Source: Kitasatospora sp. CB01950
GTDB taxonomy: Bacteria; Actinomycetota; Actinomycetes; Streptomycetales; Streptomycetaceae
Length of the DNA: 64,000 bases
Reading direction: 5' to 3'
NCBI RefSeq assembly: GCF_001905465.1
Contig: NZ_LISX01000012.1
Location: forward strand, 118,645 to 182,644
Shown here: positions 48,554 to 57,086 of the stretch, piece by piece
Layout of the letters: every line of letters begins with the position of its first letter
How positions within the stretch are numbered: position 1 is the stretch's first letter
The notes under the pieces: model-generated
The model's input: the letters and a program-made list of their open reading frames with translations, nothing else
What the model was told of the DNA's origin: nothing
Database searches by the model: none
Made by a program: the position numbers and the translations under genes

Positions 48554-50173
48554 TCACGTCCGGAACTCCCAGGGCGCACGGACGACCGCGCACCCCGAAC
48601 CGTCCAGCGCCCCGCCGAACCGCGGATCACCGGCCAGCGCCGCCAGGTCCGTGCACACCTCGATCGCCTCACCAGGGAGGCCCGGCCCGCTCACCGCCCC
48701 GCACAGCAACCGTGCCGCCGACAGCAGCGACGACTCGACCCGCTGCGCCCGCCCGGTCCGGGCCCGCGCCGTCAGGCCGGCGACGGCGGCGGTCGCGCAG
48801 ACCAGCCCGCCGAGGACGTCGCACACCGTCAACAGCGTGGGTCGTGGCGGCAGACCGGGCGGAGCCACCAGCGCGGCGAGACCCGAGCGCGCCTGGACGG
48901 GGTAGTCGGTGGTCACCCCGGGTGCGCCCCCGGACGCCTGCGCGTGCACCAGACCCGGACGGACCGCCTCCAGCGTCTCCGCGTCCAGACCCAAGCCGGC
49001 CACCTTCGACGGCGCGAGACTGTGCAGCAGCACATCCGAATCCCGCACCAACTCCCTTACCGCAGCACGCCCTTCGGACGAACGAAGGTCTGCCTCCAGC
49101 ACCTCCTTGCCACGGTTGAGCGCAGCGAAGCGCGCCGACACCGGCTCCCCGCCGAACGCGGTCATCGGCGGCACGCCCCGCAACGGATCCCCGCCGAGCG
49201 GCTCGACCCGCACCACCCGGGCACCCAGAAGCCCCAACACCAGCCCGGCCATGGGCCCTTGCACACGACGCGCCACCTCGACCACCGTGACACCGTCCAA
49301 CGGGCCACGCCCACCCGCCGCAGCCTCGCGCGGCCGCGCGCCCTCCGCCGCGCCCTCCGCCGCGCCCTCCGCCGCGCCCTGCACTGCCGCGCCCGGCACC
49401 GCCCGCCACGGCACCCCGCCCACCGCCGCCGGCCACGTCTCCACCGGCGTCACGTCGACTCCGCACCGCTCCGCCAGCGCGGCCAGTCCGGCGAACGTCA
49501 ACCGGCCCGCCGCCACGAAGAGTTCGTCGGGCAGCGGACACGTCGCCGTCCCGTACCGCGCCTGGAACGGAAGCCAGGAACGGCCCACCACCCGCCGCTC
49601 GACGCCGAGTTCGACCCAGAAGCGCAACCAGCCGTCGGGCCCCAGCGCCTCCAGCTCGAACCAGACCCCGTCCGACGACCGGAACGGCGGACCACCCACC
49701 CCGACCGGCTCCACACATGCCTCCTCGGCCGTCGCCGCCGCCAAGTACTGCGACAGGCCGAGCAGGGCGGCCTGCGCCACCGACACCTCCACCTCCCGGT
49801 ACGGAAGGCCCAACTCCCGTGCCCGCAAAGCAGCGAGAGTTCCACCAGCGGCCAGTACGCCGGCCGCGACCGACGCGAAGTCCACGCCCAGCAGCCGCGG
49901 TCCGCCGTACCTGCGCCCATGGACGTGCATCACCCCGCACGCCGCTTGCACGTCCGCCTCGCTCCGCAGCGGGAGCGCCACCGGCCCGGCCCACGTCAAC
50001 CGGCAGCCGATACCCCCGCCGACCTCCAGCGCGCCGCCGCCGGACGCCTCCGCCACCTCGACCCCGGCGGTGCGCAGCAGATCAGCCGCGACGCCGGACG
50101 CGACAAACGGCGTCGAATCTCGCACGCCGACGCCAACTACTTCTCCAGCACGCAGCAGTTGACCGATTGTCAC
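48554..50173 (-). CDS. CaiB/BaiF-family CoA transferase with rearranged domain order, 539 aa
   Basis: The second half (from about 300) is the normal N-terminal part of a CaiB-type CoA transferase: GVTVVEVARRVQGPMAGLVL, RVEPLGGDPLRG, AALNRGKEVLEADLRSSEGR and a VCDVLGGLVCATAAVAGL segment. The first half instead has the usual middle and C-terminal parts (HGRRYGGPRLLGVDFASVAA with the candidate catalytic Asp, then SVAQAALLGLSQYLAAAT and a small domain). The protein therefore looks circularly permuted or like two incomplete modules joined by a linker with Gly-Ala-Ala-Glu repeats (12-bp repeat near 49338-49382). It may transfer CoA between acids, or epimerise an acyl-CoA, in the pathway of this block. 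Confidence 0.8.
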   Translation of the reverse strand: MTIGQLLRAGEVVGVGVRDSTPFVASGVAADLLRTAGVEVAEASGGGALEVGGGIGCRLTWAGPVALPLRSEADVQAACGVMHVHGRRYGGPRLLGVDFASVAAGVLAAGGTLAALRARELGLPYREVEVSVAQAALLGLSQYLAAATAEEACVEPVGVGGPPFRSSDGVWFELEALGPDGWLRFWVELGVERRVVGRSWLPFQARYGTATCPLPDELFVAAGRLTFAGLAALAERCGVDVTPVETWPAAVGGVPWRAVPGAAVQGAAEGAAEGAAEGARPREAAAGGRGPLDGVTVVEVARRVQGPMAGLVLGLLGARVVRVEPLGGDPLRGVPPMTAFGGEPVSARFAALNRGKEVLEADLRSSEGRAAVRELVRDSDVLLHSLAPSKVAGLGLDAETLEAVRPGLVHAQASGGAPGVTTDYPVQARSGLAALVAPPGLPPRPTLLTVCDVLGGLVCATAAVAGLTARARTGRAQRVESSLLSAARLLCGAVSGPGLPGEAIEVCTDLAALAGDPRFGGALDGSGCAVVRAPWEFRT

Positions 50174-50303
50174 TCCAGCCTCCCAAACCCGTCACGGGCC
50201 GGCCGCACCGACATGCCGCCACCCAGTCGCCCTCTTGCCCCGCCACCCATTCGCCCCGCTGCCCTGTTTCCGAGCAGCGAGGGGCGATGGGCGGAACCCG
50301 ACT

Positions 50304-51122
50304 TCACGGCTTGCGACCGTGCACGGCGTACACCACGTTCGAGCAGGCCAGGAACCTCGGATCGGTGAACATGGCGCGCAGCTCCGCGAGTTCGTCGTCC
50401 GTCAGCCCCTCGCGCAGCAGGGCGTCCCGCAGGTGCCAGGTGTTGTGCACCTGCATCTCCAACTGCGGCGTGCCGGGAGCGAGCGTGTCGAGGTACGGCG
50501 ACGCCTCCACGTCGACGAACCCGGCGCGTGCCATCGCGGCGGCGCACTTCCGGCCCCACCCCTGGTCCGAACCGCGTGCCACGAAAGCCCTCAACTTGGC
50601 CTGCTGGTAACGCTCATAGAGATCCGCAGCGCGATCGTCCGGGGCGGTCAGAACCGGCGCGTACTCGGCATCGAACTCCAACAGGTGCAGCACGCCACCC
50701 GGCCGCAACGCCGCGAACAGGCGCCCCAACACGGCCTCCCGCGCGGCCAGATGGGACAGCACCAGCCGCACATGCACCAGGTCGAACGCGCCCTCCGGCA
50801 GCGCATCCCGCACCACATCGTGCCGCCGCACCGTCAAAGCGGGCCGCTCCGCCATCGGCAGCGGCGCCACATCCGTGGCCAACACGGAACCGCCGGGCCC
50901 GACTTGATCCGCCAGCCAGAGCGAGATGCTCCCCGCCCCGGCCCCGACATCCAGACAACTCATCCCGGGCCGCACCCCGACCCGGCTCAGCTCGCCGATA
51001 CTGATCCGGTCCAACCACCCGGCCAGACACCGATGTTGCCCACCGGCATGCACACTGGCGTTGTCGAACAGGTACGAACCGCCACCGCGCCCGGACGTCA
51101 ACTCCCTTACCGCGCCGCCCAT
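50304..51122 (-). CDS. SAM-dependent class I methyltransferase, 272 aa
   Basis: Methyltransferase motif I CLDVGAGAGSISLWLAD near residue 56, motif II VLATDVAPLPM, a post-motif HDVVRDALPEGAFDLVHVRL and motif III LRPGGVLHLLEFD. The C-terminal helices are like those of UbiE/menaquinone-type C- or O-methyltransferases. The start ATG overlaps the stop of the upstream flavoprotein (TGATG), so translation is coupled. It probably methylates the product of this operon. Confidence 0.88.
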   Translation of the reverse strand: MGGAVRELTSGRGGGSYLFDNASVHAGGQHRCLAGWLDRISIGELSRVGVRPGMSCLDVGAGAGSISLWLADQVGPGGSVLATDVAPLPMAERPALTVRRHDVVRDALPEGAFDLVHVRLVLSHLAAREAVLGRLFAALRPGGVLHLLEFDAEYAPVLTAPDDRAADLYERYQQAKLRAFVARGSDQGWGRKCAAAMARAGFVDVEASPYLDTLAPGTPQLEMQVHNTWHLRDALLREGLTDDELAELRAMFTDPRFLACSNVVYAVHGRKP

Positions 51123-52600
51123 CAGACGGACCCGGTCGACTCGTCGACGGCCCGCTCACCCGGAGCATCCGCCACCGCACCCTCCGCGACCACAGCGTCC
51201 GCCGCCGCCCCCGCCGCACGAGGCCCCGGCACCGCCACCGCCCCGGACCGCTCCGCCGCGAACGCCAGCACCCGCTCGGCGGCCAACTTGCCCGAACGGA
51301 CGGCACCTTCACTGCTCGGCCGGAGCATCACCCAGTCACCGGCGTACTCCACCGCCCGGGCCGGCCGGGCCAGGAACGCGGCACGCTCCCGCACCGCCGC
51401 CGGCGAACCCTGCGGCAGACCGAGCCGGAAGCGGTGCACCAAGGTGCGGACAGTGGCGTCCCGCAGGCCCGGCAGGAAACGCTCGGCCTCCGCACAGACC
51501 GCCTCCACGACCCGCTCGTCGGACTCGTCCAGCAACTCGGGGGAGATCCACGGCGACGCGAAGACACTCGCCAGGCCCCGCCCCTCGGGCACGCGGCCCT
51601 CCGCCTTCAGATGGTCCAGGATCAGACCCGTGCACACCCGACTCTCGCTCTCCGGCACCGACATCGCATAACTGGGGGAGCGGGTCGGACTCGGCAGCGG
51701 ACGGTCCAGCAGACACGCGACCTTGAGCATCGGCGTGTACGTACTGGCCGCCAGATACGGACGCGCGTCCGTCGCGGCATCTTCGTGCAACTCCAACGCC
51801 AGCGGCGCGGGCACCGCCAGCACCACCTGCCGGGCCACCACCTCCGCACCGTCGGCGAACCGCAGCCGCACACCGGCCCCGCCGGGCTGCTCCCGGACGG
51901 CCACCACCCGCGCGCCCACCTCCACCCGGAGGCGCTCGGCCAGCCGCCGGGCCAGGGTGTCCATGCCGTCCCGGTACGTCATCCACCGCGCGCCGGCCCC
52001 GCCGACCGACATCAGCGTCGCCACCATCGGCGCCATCGCGGACGTCTCCGGCCGCCACCCGAAACAGTGACTGGAAAGCGGTTGCAGCATCGCGGCCAGC
52101 AGCTCCTGCCGCCCGGCCGAACCGGCGCAGAACTCGCTCAGCGTCCGATCCCGACTGGGTGCGGTCTCCGGCCGGTCCGGGTCGAAGCCGCGCCAGGACG
52201 TGGACAGCTCCATCGCGAACCGCAACCATGCCGCCCGCCCCCGCCAGGACAGCCCGGCACCCGTCAACAGCCCCTTCGGACGGCCCAGATGGGCATGTGC
52301 CCGGCCGCCCCGCCACAGCGCGAAGCCCGGCTCGATCACCGGTACCTCCGACTCCGGGATGCCGACCGCGCGAATCAGCTCCCAGGTCGCCTCGTACCCG
52401 GCGCCCGCGATGGTCTCCGCGCCCTCGTCCAGCAGCCAGCCGTCCACCCGGGTGGACGCCATCCGCCCACCCACCCGGTCCGCACCCTCGAAGACCCGCA
52501 CCTCACGCCCGGCGGCAGCCAGGTGGTGCGCCGCGGACAACCCCGCGATCCCCGCACCCACCACCGCGACATCGAGCTCGTCCACGCCCAACTCCTCCAT
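51122..52600 (-). CDS. Amine oxidase / protoporphyrinogen oxidase-like flavoprotein, 492 aa
   Basis: N-terminal FAD motif VAVVGAGIAGLSAAHHLAAA followed by REVRVFEGADRVGGRMAST (GG doublet) and, near the C-terminus, ARAVEYAGDWVM in the position of the second FAD-binding block (TxxGD-like). The overall length and the run PLSSHCFGWRPE match the HemY/phytoene-desaturase/amine-oxidase superfamily. The ATG at 52600 is chosen because GTGGAG precedes it and the Rossmann motif starts at residue 12; an in-frame Gly-rich extension to 52684 is probably not translated. It may desaturate or oxidise a prenylated or acyl intermediate. Confidence 0.86.
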   Translation of the reverse strand: MEELGVDELDVAVVGAGIAGLSAAHHLAAAGREVRVFEGADRVGGRMASTRVDGWLLDEGAETIAGAGYEATWELIRAVGIPESEVPVIEPGFALWRGGRAHAHLGRPKGLLTGAGLSWRGRAAWLRFAMELSTSWRGFDPDRPETAPSRDRTLSEFCAGSAGRQELLAAMLQPLSSHCFGWRPETSAMAPMVATLMSVGGAGARWMTYRDGMDTLARRLAERLRVEVGARVVAVREQPGGAGVRLRFADGAEVVARQVVLAVPAPLALELHEDAATDARPYLAASTYTPMLKVACLLDRPLPSPTRSPSYAMSVPESESRVCTGLILDHLKAEGRVPEGRGLASVFASPWISPELLDESDERVVEAVCAEAERFLPGLRDATVRTLVHRFRLGLPQGSPAAVRERAAFLARPARAVEYAGDWVMLRPSSEGAVRSGKLAAERVLAFAAERSGAVAVPGPRAAGAAADAVVAEGAVADAPGERAVDESTGSV

Positions 52601-52718
52601 CCGCTCCACCACCTGCCCGCCTGCCCACCGGCCACCTGCCGACCCGCCACCCACCGGCCCACCGACCGCTGACCCACCGGCCACCGACCCGCGAGCTACC
52701 GCCCCACCGGCCGCCGGC

Positions 52719-54383
52719 TCACGTCCACCGCCCCGTCCCGATAGGCGAACTCCCCGCCAGCACCTGTTCGCGCAGCTCGTGCCGCCGCACCTTCCCGGTG
52801 GCCGTGCGCGGCACCGCGTCCCAGGGGACGAGCAGCGGCTCGGCCAGCGGCGGAAGATCGCGCACCGCGTCCTGCCAGCGCTGCGGGTCGAGGTCGCCGG
52901 CCGCGGTGACCAGCACCGGCTGCGGGCGGCCGTCCGCCACCGAGAGCAGTACCGCCTCCTCGACGTCCGGCAGCCGCTCGTGCAGCACGTCCTCGATCTC
53001 GACGCAGCTCAGTCCGGGAACCATGTCCACCTCCCGGTCCAGCACGAAGACCCGACCGTCCCGGGTGTGCACTCCGAGGTCGCCGGTGTTGAACCAGCGG
53101 CCGTCGACCTTCTGCGCCCACCGTTCGGGTTCGCCGAGGTAGCCGAGGCACAGCGCGCCGGTGCGGGCGTACAGCATGCCGGTCTCGCCGCGCCGCACCG
53201 ATCGCCCGGGCCGCTCCGGATCGGCCACCTTCACCCGCACCCACCCGGGCACCGGACGCCCCAGATCACGGGTGGTCGGATGCCGACCAGCGGGTGCGGA
53301 AAGCGCTTTCCGAGTCAGGAACCGGAAGCTCAACGGACCGGTCTCGCTCTGCCCCCAGCCCTGCATCCACAACGGCCGCCGCCGCCGACTCGCCTGCAGG
53401 AAGGACCGCACCGTCGGCGGATGCATCGCGTCGAAGGTCGAGATGAACAGCCGCACGTCCCGGAACGGATTCGCCTCGGAAGCGCCGTCCTCGGCCAGCG
53501 ACTGCCACCGCACGTAGTGCGACGGCATCGCCTCCAACACGGTCGGGGGGTGGCTGCGCAGCAGCGCCGCGGCCGTCGACAGGTCGGAGTCCGGCAGCAG
53601 GGCGACGGTGCGCGGGGCCCGCCAGAACGCGCTGACGGTCCAGGTCAGCGCGCGGCCGTGGGCGAACGAGATGGCGCTGGCGACCGTGTCGTCCCCACGC
53701 ACCGACAGCACCGGCCACGGTCGTGCCTCGAACGCGGACAGCCGCCGGATCAACGTCCGGGTGGAGTGCACCACCAGCTTGGGCACCCCGGTGGTCCCCG
53801 AGGTGTGAATGACCGCCAGCGGCTCGTCGTCCCCGCGCGAGTGCACCGGCGGAACCGCCCCGCCCCGCAGGTCGTCCGGCGTCAACGCACCCTCCGCAGG
53901 CCCGTCCAGGCACACCGTGCGGACGGCAAACCGGTCCAAGTCGTGCCCGGCCGCCCGGGCGCCCGCCAGGACGTCCCGCTGGGTGACCAGCACGTCCGGA
54001 CGCAGCCGGTGCAGCAACGCGGCCAACCCGTCCGGCGCGACCCGGTCGGACAGCAGCGCCGGCACCGCCCCGAGCCGCGCCGCCGCGCACGCCAGCAGCA
54101 CGTAGTCCCAGTGGTTGCGCTTCACGATCGCCACCGACGACCCCGGACGCGCCCCCGCCGCCGCCAGCCAGGCCGCCGTCTCCCGCACCAACTCGGCCAG
54201 TGCGGCGGTGTCCCAGCTACTGCCCCGGTCCGGCGCCAGATCCAGCGGACGCCCCAACTGGACGTCCACGGGCGGGCGTTGCTCGGCCAGGGTGTCGAAG
54301 AGTGGGCCGAGGTCGAGCGGCAACCGCCGCACCACGGACGCGAGTCCGCCGCCGCGCCGGGTCGCCCGGCCCGGCCCCGTCAC
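52719..54383 (-). CDS. Class I adenylate-forming ligase, 554 aa
   Basis: Well-conserved ANL motifs: VIHTSGTTGVPKLVVHSTR (P-loop), QGWGQSETGPLSF (A5), WFNTGDLGVHTRDGRVF (A7/A8), and RTATGKVRRHEL with the catalytic Lys. The GTG start overlaps the UbiA stop codon (GTGA). A copy of the GGAAAGCGCTTTCC palindrome is embedded in the coding sequence at 53298-53311. The acid it activates is not known; the context suggests an aromatic or polyunsaturated acid coupled to prenyl transfer. Confidence 0.9.
   Translation of the reverse strand: MTGPGRATRRGGGLASVVRRLPLDLGPLFDTLAEQRPPVDVQLGRPLDLAPDRGSSWDTAALAELVRETAAWLAAAGARPGSSVAIVKRNHWDYVLLACAAARLGAVPALLSDRVAPDGLAALLHRLRPDVLVTQRDVLAGARAAGHDLDRFAVRTVCLDGPAEGALTPDDLRGGAVPPVHSRGDDEPLAVIHTSGTTGVPKLVVHSTRTLIRRLSAFEARPWPVLSVRGDDTVASAISFAHGRALTWTVSAFWRAPRTVALLPDSDLSTAAALLRSHPPTVLEAMPSHYVRWQSLAEDGASEANPFRDVRLFISTFDAMHPPTVRSFLQASRRRRPLWMQGWGQSETGPLSFRFLTRKALSAPAGRHPTTRDLGRPVPGWVRVKVADPERPGRSVRRGETGMLYARTGALCLGYLGEPERWAQKVDGRWFNTGDLGVHTRDGRVFVLDREVDMVPGLSCVEIEDVLHERLPDVEEAVLLSVADGRPQPVLVTAAGDLDPQRWQDAVRDLPPLAEPLLVPWDAVPRTATGKVRRHELREQVLAGSSPIGTGRWT
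53298..53311. promoter_or_regulatory. Palindrome GGAAAGCGCTTTCC inside the ligase gene
   Basis: Perfect 14-bp palindrome, identical to that at 36470-36483; a possible intragenic operator. Confidence 0.5.
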
Positions 54384-55402
54384 AGCCCGCCGCCGAACAC
54401 CGCGACCGCCAGGTCCACGCCCACCAGCAGCGCGCAGCACAGCCGGTGCAGGTGGATGCCCAGCCGGCGCGCGATCAGAATGTCGCCCCGGACGAACCCC
54501 AGCACCCACTGCCGGGCACGCAGCGCCATCACCGGAGCCATCACCAGCGGGAACCACCACGGCGCGATCCCGGCGACCGCCGAACCCACCAGCAGTGTCG
54601 CCTCCAGCGCCGAACACCCGCCCACGAAAGCGGCGTTGCCGCGCGGCGACACCAGTACGGCGACCGTCTTGCGGCCCACCGCCCGGTCGCCCGGGATGTC
54701 ATTGGTGTTGGAGTACACGCCGAACAGCAGCGGACCCAGGCCGAACACCAGCGCCTGCACCGCGACGAAGCCGTCGAAGCGCCCGGTCAGCAGGCCGTAC
54801 AGCGGCAGTACGAACAGCCAGCCCAGCGCGGCCAGGAAGAACTCCTGGAAGCCGTTGTAGCTGATCCGCAGCCACCACGAGTACTGGAAGCCGCACACCG
54901 CCAGCGCGATCACCCCGGCCACCGCCCAGGCCGGCCGGGCCGGTGCCAGCGCAACCGCCGCCAGCCAGCACAGCACGCACGCCGCCACCGCCGTCCAGCC
55001 GAACCTGATCGCCTGCGGCTCGGTCAACGTGCCTGCCACCAAAGGCTTTCGGGCCAGCCGACGGGCCGGCGCGTCGGGCCCGTAGTTCACCGCGTCGCTG
55101 CCGTCCCGGTAGCCGGTCACGTCGTCGAAGGTGCACATCGCCGCGCTCATCGCGACCTCGCCGCCGAGGAACAGCACCAGCACCGCCAGCGTGACGCCGA
55201 CCCCTGCCCCGACCCCCGCGTCCGACCCGGTCGCCACCACCATCGCGGCGACCAGCGGAACGCTCAAGTAGTAGTCGTAGATGTCGAGTTTGGCCAACCT
55301 GGCGTACGCCCGCCAGGCGGCCGGGGCGCCCCCGGGGGCGGTTGCCGCCCCGGGGGCAGCGACCGCCGCCTCCGGGGCGGCGGACACAGCGACATGCTCC
55401 AC
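54380..55402 (-). CDS. UbiA-family membrane prenyltransferase, 340 aa
   Basis: About nine membrane helices and both Asp-rich motifs of the UbiA superfamily: the first as CTFDDVTGYRDGSD and the second as NTNDIPGDRAVGRKT. These bind the Mg-diphosphate of a polyprenyl donor. The enzyme attaches a prenyl chain to an acceptor (aromatic or other), as in quinone and meroterpenoid biosynthesis, although some UbiA proteins are terpene cyclases. It is the first gene of the operon; the GTG at 55402 has GAGAGGA upstream. It probably defines the meroterpenoid-like nature of the locus. Confidence 0.9.
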   Translation of the reverse strand: MEHVAVSAAPEAAVAAPGAATAPGGAPAAWRAYARLAKLDIYDYYLSVPLVAAMVVATGSDAGVGAGVGVTLAVLVLFLGGEVAMSAAMCTFDDVTGYRDGSDAVNYGPDAPARRLARKPLVAGTLTEPQAIRFGWTAVAACVLCWLAAVALAPARPAWAVAGVIALAVCGFQYSWWLRISYNGFQEFFLAALGWLFVLPLYGLLTGRFDGFVAVQALVFGLGPLLFGVYSNTNDIPGDRAVGRKTVAVLVSPRGNAAFVGGCSALEATLLVGSAVAGIAPWWFPLVMAPVMALRARQWVLGFVRGDILIARRLGIHLHRLCCALLVGVDLAVAVFGGGL

Positions 55403-55580
55403 GGAAACGCAGTCCTCTCAATGGCGGCCGCAACCCCGGGACGCCACTGCGCCGGGGGGCCTCAGACAACGAGCCGACCGCGCTGACGGAGCGTCAATTC
55501 GCCACGACAGGCGAGAAGTCGGCGCTGAACATGATGGCACAGAGCCACCGGTTTGATGCATTTCTGTGATAAGCGCAAAA

Positions 55581-55612
55581 GCGGGCGGGCGGCTATTTCG
55601 CCGCCCGCCCGC
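55581..55612 (-). terminator. Intrinsic terminator of the small secreted-protein gene
   Basis: A perfect 12-bp GC stem (55581-55592 with 55601-55612) followed on the minus strand by TTTTGCG. Confidence 0.85.
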
Positions 55613-55641
55613 CCATATTTTCGATCCGCAGAATCAGACCC

Positions 55642-55953
55642 TCAGGCCGAGAAGCTCCCCGCACCACCCGGCACGTGCGTTCCGTTGCCGGGCTGCACCG
55701 TCACCGACGGGCCGACGCAGAACGGGTTGCCGTACACGTGCACCGGACGGTCCGTCTGGTTGGTCAACACGTGGGCGATGGTGGGGAGTTGCTGGCAGCC
55801 GGACGGGTTGCGGTAGACGTCCAGCGGCTGCGCCTCGGTGGAGAACACCACCACCTCACCGCTCGCCGAGCGCGTCGCGGCAGGTGCGGGAGCCGCCATG
55901 CCGAGCACCGAGGCCGCAGCCACCAGGGAAACCAGAATTGTTCGCACAATCAT
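55642..55953 (-). CDS. Small secreted protein, 103 aa
   Basis: A Sec signal peptide is clear (MIVRTILVSLVAAASVLGMA, cleavage near APAAT, about residue 26). The mature 77 residues contain two Cys (SGCQQL and NPFCVG) likely to form one disulfide and a Gly-rich end. The fold is unknown; small extracytoplasmic proteins of this type are frequent in streptomycetes. Its own terminator makes it a separate transcript from the UbiA operon. Confidence 0.8.
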   Translation of the reverse strand: MIVRTILVSLVAAASVLGMAAPAPAATRSASGEVVVFSTEAQPLDVYRNPSGCQQLPTIAHVLTNQTDRPVHVYGNPFCVGPSVTVQPGNGTHVPGGAGSFSA

Positions 55954-56198
55954 CCTTAAACATGATCGACGCCCGGGAATGTTGCGGGCTCACCCCATCG
56001 CTATCGCGCTCCCGCGCCCGAATTCCAACCGTGCACTCCGCATTCACCCACCTGGCCGGAGCCCGGCCCCGCCCGGTCACTCTGTCCGCACCACCGCGCG
56101 CCCCCGGCCGCCCGTCGATCCGCGGTCGCCGCCGGCCCCTCGCTCCCGACTATTCGCTTCGCGCCCGGACCGTCATCCGATCGAACTACCATCCCTCC

Positions 56199-56762
56199 AT
56201 GACGACCCAGCCGTCCGCCCGTCCCGCCCACTTCGGCCCCAACACGCACTGCCACTGGTGCGGAACGTCGTACCCGGTCGGCACCGCGACCTGGCCGCGC
56301 ACCTGCCCCGGCTGCCACGAGACCAGCTACCGCAACCCGCTCCCGGTCACCGTCGCACTCCTCCCCGTCCACCACCCCGACGGGGACACCCGGCTCACCG
56401 TCATCCGCCGCACCATCGAACCCGGACTCGGCGAACTCGCCCTCCCCGGCGGCTACGTCGACTACGGCGAGAGCTGGCAGCAGGCCGCCGTTCGCGAGCT
56501 GCGGGAGGAGACCGGCATCCTGGCCGACCCCGCCGACGCCCGCCTGGTCTCCACCGACTCCGACACCCTCGGCGGATTCCTCTGCCTGTTCGCCCTCCTC
56601 CCCGCCCGCAACCTCGCCGACCTCCCCCCGTCCACCCCCACTGACGAGACCGACGGCTGGCACCTCGCCACCCTCGACACCCCGCTCGCCTTCCCCTTCC
56701 ACACCCGCGTGGCCCGCTCCTGGTTCAACGGAGAATTCACCCACCCACTGAGCGCGCGGTAA
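56199..56762 (+). CDS. NUDIX hydrolase with N-terminal zinc ribbon, 187 aa
   Basis: The NUDIX box is complete: GGYVDYGESWQQAAVREL continuing to REETGI (Gx5Ex7REUxEExGU pattern), near residues 88-110. Upstream are two Cys pairs (CHWCGTSY and CPGCHETSY) that should bind zinc as in NudC-like NADH pyrophosphatases. It hydrolyses a nucleoside diphosphate derivative. ATG 56199 lies in a weak ribosome binding context. It is not clearly part of either neighbouring operon. Confidence 0.88.
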   Translation: MTTQPSARPAHFGPNTHCHWCGTSYPVGTATWPRTCPGCHETSYRNPLPVTVALLPVHHPDGDTRLTVIRRTIEPGLGELALPGGYVDYGESWQQAAVRELREETGILADPADARLVSTDSDTLGGFLCLFALLPARNLADLPPSTPTDETDGWHLATLDTPLAFPFHTRVARSWFNGEFTHPLSAR

Positions 56763-57086
56763 GCGGTAAGGGCACAGGACGAGCAGCCCGGGGGGAGAGG
56801 GAAAGCGCTTACCGCCCACCCGTTCGAGGGAGCCCGACCCAACGGGAAGGCGCTTTCCCGCCGTCCCTCCGTGCCGCGCCGCCCACTGACCCGGGAGCGG
56901 CGCGACCGAACGGGTAAGCGCTTTCCCGCCAGACCCGGCATCTGCCGCCCCGGTGGCCCGACCCGCCCGGTAAGCGCTTTCCCGTCGCCACCGGGCATCC
57001 GCCCGTCCGACGGTGCCCGACCCACCCGGTAAGCGCTTTCCCGCCGTCCCTCCAGCGCCATCCCTCGGCGGGCCCGCACCCCGCCG
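56763..57086. promoter_or_regulatory. Intergenic cluster of five GGWAAGCGCTTWCC-type palindromes
   Basis: Copies at 56800-56813, 56845-56858 (one mismatch, GGAAGGCGCTTTCC), 56913-56926, 56969-56982 and 57028-57041, at centre-to-centre distances of 45, 68, 56 and 59 bp. The flanks are also repeated (CGACCCacCCGGTAAGCGC...CCCG), so the region is a tandem duplication of a unit of about 57-68 bp. It lies beyond the 3' ends of both convergent neighbours (NUDIX and flavoprotein), so it is not an obvious promoter. Confidence 0.75.

Noticed and set aside
41148..48593. A single minus-strand open frame of about 2480 codons running from the repeat region into the adenylating ligase.
   Set aside because: The upstream 1900 codons have no recognisable domain and the wobble-position GC in the sampled stretches is the lowest of the three frame positions (about 59 percent), so only the ligase part is called as a gene.
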